DNA of 6,865 nt. It comes from Mariprofundaceae bacterium (GTDB lineage: Bacteria; Pseudomonadota; Zetaproteobacteria; Mariprofundales; Mariprofundaceae). The stretch's first letter is position 1. Each line of letters starts with the position of its first letter. Both the position numbers and the translations under genes were made by a program. The stretch lies in assembly GCA_030950875.1 (NCBI GenBank), contig JAUZQS010000068.1, forward strand, positions 1-6,865, written 5' to 3'. The notes beneath the pieces were generated by a model. That model made no database searches. It saw nothing but the letters and a program-made list of their open reading frames with translations, and was not told the origin of the DNA. Shown piece after piece: positions 4,659-6,865 of the stretch.

Positions 4659-6865
4659 TTAACCACCCTTTCCCAAGCGGTTGGCTATAAACGCCCAAAC
4701 ACCTTCAATATACTTTTTACCTACATTTAAGTTTATTTCAAACCAACTTTTGCGCTGCATTTCATGTTCGCCATAAGCATAACCATAATGCTGATCCATT
4801 TTATAATTACTATAATCAGGAGAAAGATCGCCACGCACACCATTGAGTACCACACCCAACACGGTTCCACCCACGTTTTCAATATTGACCTTCACCCGTT
4901 TCAAAGCGCCACGTACCACTGAGCCAATATGATAGACAAGCAACACACCATCCACCTTGGAAGCAACCACTGTTGCATCTGTGGTATGCAATAAAGGCGG
5001 CATATCTAGAATTACCATATCATATTCTTCACGTGCCTCATCTAGGATAGTCGTCATCAATGGCGAACCCAATAAATCAGGGGGATTCGCATTCACTTTC
5101 CCACATGTAAGAATATCCAATTGGTCTAAGCCTGGTGTCATCAAAGCCTGATCAATGCCCATATCACCGAGCATGACATCCGAGAAACGACTTACAGCAT
5201 CTTGCCAATGCTGTTGCCCCAGCAAAACTTCTCCCAAACCTGGTGTCCGTTTTAATCCAAATGTATGGTGTTGCATGGGTTTACGCATATCCGCATCAAT
5301 CAATAATACACGCGCGCCCTGTTGAGCAACAACGACACTGAGGTTTGCTGCAATCGTACTTTTACCCTCTTTTACGGTCGAGCTGGCAACCAAAATAACA
5401 CGGTGCTCTCCAGCCTGTGAAAACAATAAATTGGTACGTAAACTGCGATATGACTCCGCTATTGTGGAGGGCGGTGAAAAGTGGCTAACCAAACGTAATT
5501 GCCGCTCCAGCGCTGAACCGCTGGTCTCTAAACCTTTTTCACCTGAAAATAATTCTATCCCCTCTTCATGTGATAAATGTGGTACAAAACCAATCACTGG
5601 CACTTCTAAGAAATTTTCTACTTCTTCAATGGTGCCCACAGATGTGTCCATCGTTTCTAATATAAGCGCAACAATCAAACCCAATACCAGACCCAAGATT
5701 AAACCTGCCATACCAGTTTGCGACACTTTAATCGGATTGATACGCACCTGAGAAAGCATCGCAGGTCTGACCAGAGAGACTTCCTGAACTTTCTCAGACT
5801 CTTTAATCAACACTTCCTGATATTTCTTCTCCAACAAACCAAACAACTCTTCGTTACTGGTCACTGAGCGTTGTAGACGTTGTAATTCCAAAGCCTGTTC
5901 TGGAACGCCCTGATATTTACGCTCTGCACTATTCATGCTTTCTTGAATAGCCTGCATACGTCGCTGCGTTAAACTTACCTGTTTAGCAAGCTCATCCACC
6001 ATACTTGCCAAAATATCTTCAGCTTGCTGTCTTAATTCCTGAATCTGTGGGTTTGCATCGGTATAATTGGTTGATAACTCTGTGTACTTCAAGGCCATCT
6101 CGACAAGGCGTTTGTTCAACGCATCAAAAAATGCACCCACATTCCCTGGCACTGAAACCGCCTGATAATCCCAGTTGCCACGCTGCACACGCACACGCAA
6201 CTCTTTCAATGTGAATTGTAAATCATTTAAATGCGCTATGGCTTGCCTGTATTCTTGTCCTAAATCCGCAATAATTTTAGCAACGGCTTTAGAGCTGCTG
6301 TTCGCAGATGATAAATGTTTTTTTTGTCGATAATCCCGAACCTTTTCCTCGGCCTTCTTTAAACGTTCGCCAATAACAATGAGCTGTTGCTGAATAAATT
6401 TCTTCGCTTCAAACACTTTCTTATTTTTTTCTTCAATATTAAATGTCTTAAATTCATCGGCTACAGCTTGCGCCAAATCTTTGGCATAATTGGCATTTCC
6501 AGATACAACCGAAATATTAATAATACCCGTATCACCATCTTGCTCAGCAGTCACACTATCTTTCAGATTCAAAATTACATCGACGTAATCAGGATTTGCG
6601 CGAACTTCTTCACGGGTCAATGCAGGCGGAATCAATGCCAAATGTTGCGCCACGCGTTCCATCAACGCATACGACTGAATCAAAACCAGCTGTGTTGTCA
6701 TATCGTTAAACGACCGCGATGAACCCCCTCGCATAAAAAAATCAGCCATATTTAATGAAGCTTCAATTTTAATCGATGATGTAGATCTGTATAATGCAGA
6801 TGGCTGATTCACCCATGTGAATAATGCGCTAAAAAGGCCAATAGAAACTGCACAGAATACAATAA
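4659..6865 (-). CDS. Wzc-type polysaccharide co-polymerase/tyrosine autokinase, 5' end outside window
   Basis: This inner-membrane protein controls chain length and export of a capsule, exopolysaccharide or O-antigen, and autophosphorylates on tyrosine. The frame stays open to the right edge: 17 residues before the GTG at 6812 read IVFCAVSIGLFSALFTW, the first membrane helix, so the true start lies beyond 6865 and the GTG is internal. Taking the 6812 codon as residue 1: Wzz domain near 1-120, periplasmic coiled coil about 130-340, GNVR-like segment 304-362, second helix 366-386. The cytoplasmic BY-kinase follows, with ESYRSLR 453-459 (the ExxRxxR oligomerisation motif), Walker A SSTVKEGKST 477-486 (K484), Walker A' VLLIDADMRKP 502-512 and Walker B VILDMPP 600-606 (D603). 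A tyrosine cluster spans 667-680 (Y667, Y670, Y676, Y678, Y680). Unlike classical Wzc, 37 residues follow the cluster. TAA at 4661-4659 directly abuts the next start. Expected full length is about 750-780 residues. Confidence 0.93.
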   Translation of the reverse strand, partial: IVFCAVSIGLFSALFTWVNQPSALYRSTSSIKIEASLNMADFFMRGGSSRSFNDMTTQLVLIQSYALMERVAQHLALIPPALTREEVRANPDYVDVILNLKDSVTAEQDGDTGIINISVVSGNANYAKDLAQAVADEFKTFNIEEKNKKVFEAKKFIQQQLIVIGERLKKAEEKVRDYRQKKHLSSANSSSKAVAKIIADLGQEYRQAIAHLNDLQFTLKELRVRVQRGNWDYQAVSVPGNVGAFFDALNKRLVEMALKYTELSTNYTDANPQIQELRQQAEDILASMVDELAKQVSLTQRRMQAIQESMNSAERKYQGVPEQALELQRLQRSVTSNEELFGLLEKKYQEVLIKESEKVQEVSLVRPAMLSQVRINPIKVSQTGMAGLILGLVLGLIVALILETMDTSVGTIEEVENFLEVPVIGFVPHLSHEEGIELFSGEKGLETSGSALERQLRLVSHFSPPSTIAESYRSLRTNLLFSQAGEHRVILVASSTVKEGKSTIAANLSVVVAQQGARVLLIDADMRKPMQHHTFGLKRTPGLGEVLLGQQHWQDAVSRFSDVMLGDMGIDQALMTPGLDQLDILTCGKVNANPPDLLGSPLMTTILDEAREEYDMVILDMPPLLHTTDATVVASKVDGVLLVYHIGSVVRGALKRVKVNIENVGGTVLGVVLNGVRGDLSPDYSNYKMDQHYGYAYGEHEMQRKSWFEINLNVGKKYIEGVWAFIANRLGKGG
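4663..4671 (-). promoter_or_regulatory. Ribosome binding site for the small membrane protein, inside kinase codons
   Basis: On the minus strand AAAGGGTGG encodes the last Lys-Gly-Gly of the kinase and ends 4 nt before the GTG at 4658; the AAAGGG core is 7 nt away. It supports genuine initiation at the GTG rather than the small ORF being only a readthrough tail. Confidence 0.55.

Noticed and set aside
5431..5751. Plus-strand open frame of 106 codons
   Set aside because: Antisense to the second helix and kinase start of the autokinase; no motif, no Shine-Dalgarno noted, and the opposing gene is certain.
6387..6722. Plus-strand open frame of 111 codons, rich in Ile, Phe and Asn
   Set aside because: It lies wholly antisense to the well-supported autokinase coiled-coil region, has no recognisable motif, and its composition is what the reverse of Lys/Glu/Asn-rich codons gives.
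1..6865. Mobile elements, CRISPR arrays, tRNA or rRNA genes
   Set aside because: Coding sequence fills almost the whole window; I found no terminal inverted repeats, transposase motifs, spaced direct repeats or tRNA-like cloverleaf segments.

Overview
The window reads as one tightly packed operon fragment from a Gram-negative bacterium. Every supported gene is on the minus strand, so transcription runs from the right edge to the left edge. The Gram-negative reading rests on an MsbA-type lipid exporter, a periplasmic AMIN-domain amidase and a two-domain Wzc-type tyrosine autokinase. Base composition looks like the low-to-mid 40s in %GC from sampled lines only. I cannot assign a genus; Pseudomonadota in the broad sense is an inference.

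In transcription order: (1) a polysaccharide co-polymerase/tyrosine autokinase (Wzc/BY-kinase type) whose 5' end runs off the right edge; (2) a 63-residue single-membrane-pass protein whose GTG start directly abuts the kinase stop codon, in the same frame; (3) a polytopic O-antigen ligase/polymerase-family protein; (4) a secreted zinc N-acetylmuramoyl-L-alanine amidase with an AMIN domain, coupled to gene 3 by an ATGA overlap; (5) an MsbA-like ABC exporter starting at TTG behind a clear Shine-Dalgarno; (6) the first 17 codons of another gene, overlapping the exporter stop by ATGA and leaving the window on the left. Junctions are 0 bp, 17 bp, -4 bp, 62 bp and -4 bp. The operon promoter and any terminator lie outside the window.

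Together the genes fit surface-polysaccharide or lipid-linked glycan assembly. The autokinase would control chain length and export, the ligase-family protein would polymerise or transfer glycan on the periplasmic side, and the exporter would flip a lipid or lipid-linked glycan. A peptidoglycan amidase embedded by translational coupling is the least standard member, and suggests that wall remodelling is co-expressed with glycan assembly.

The families themselves are known. The points worth a second look are the in-frame stop/start junction with its unrecognised small membrane protein, the tail beyond the kinase tyrosine cluster, the ligase motif lacking the common His, the amidase placement, and two edge-truncated genes. 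I see no RNA gene, mobile element, CRISPR array or long repeat. The only gene-free stretches are 62 bp and 17 bp long.
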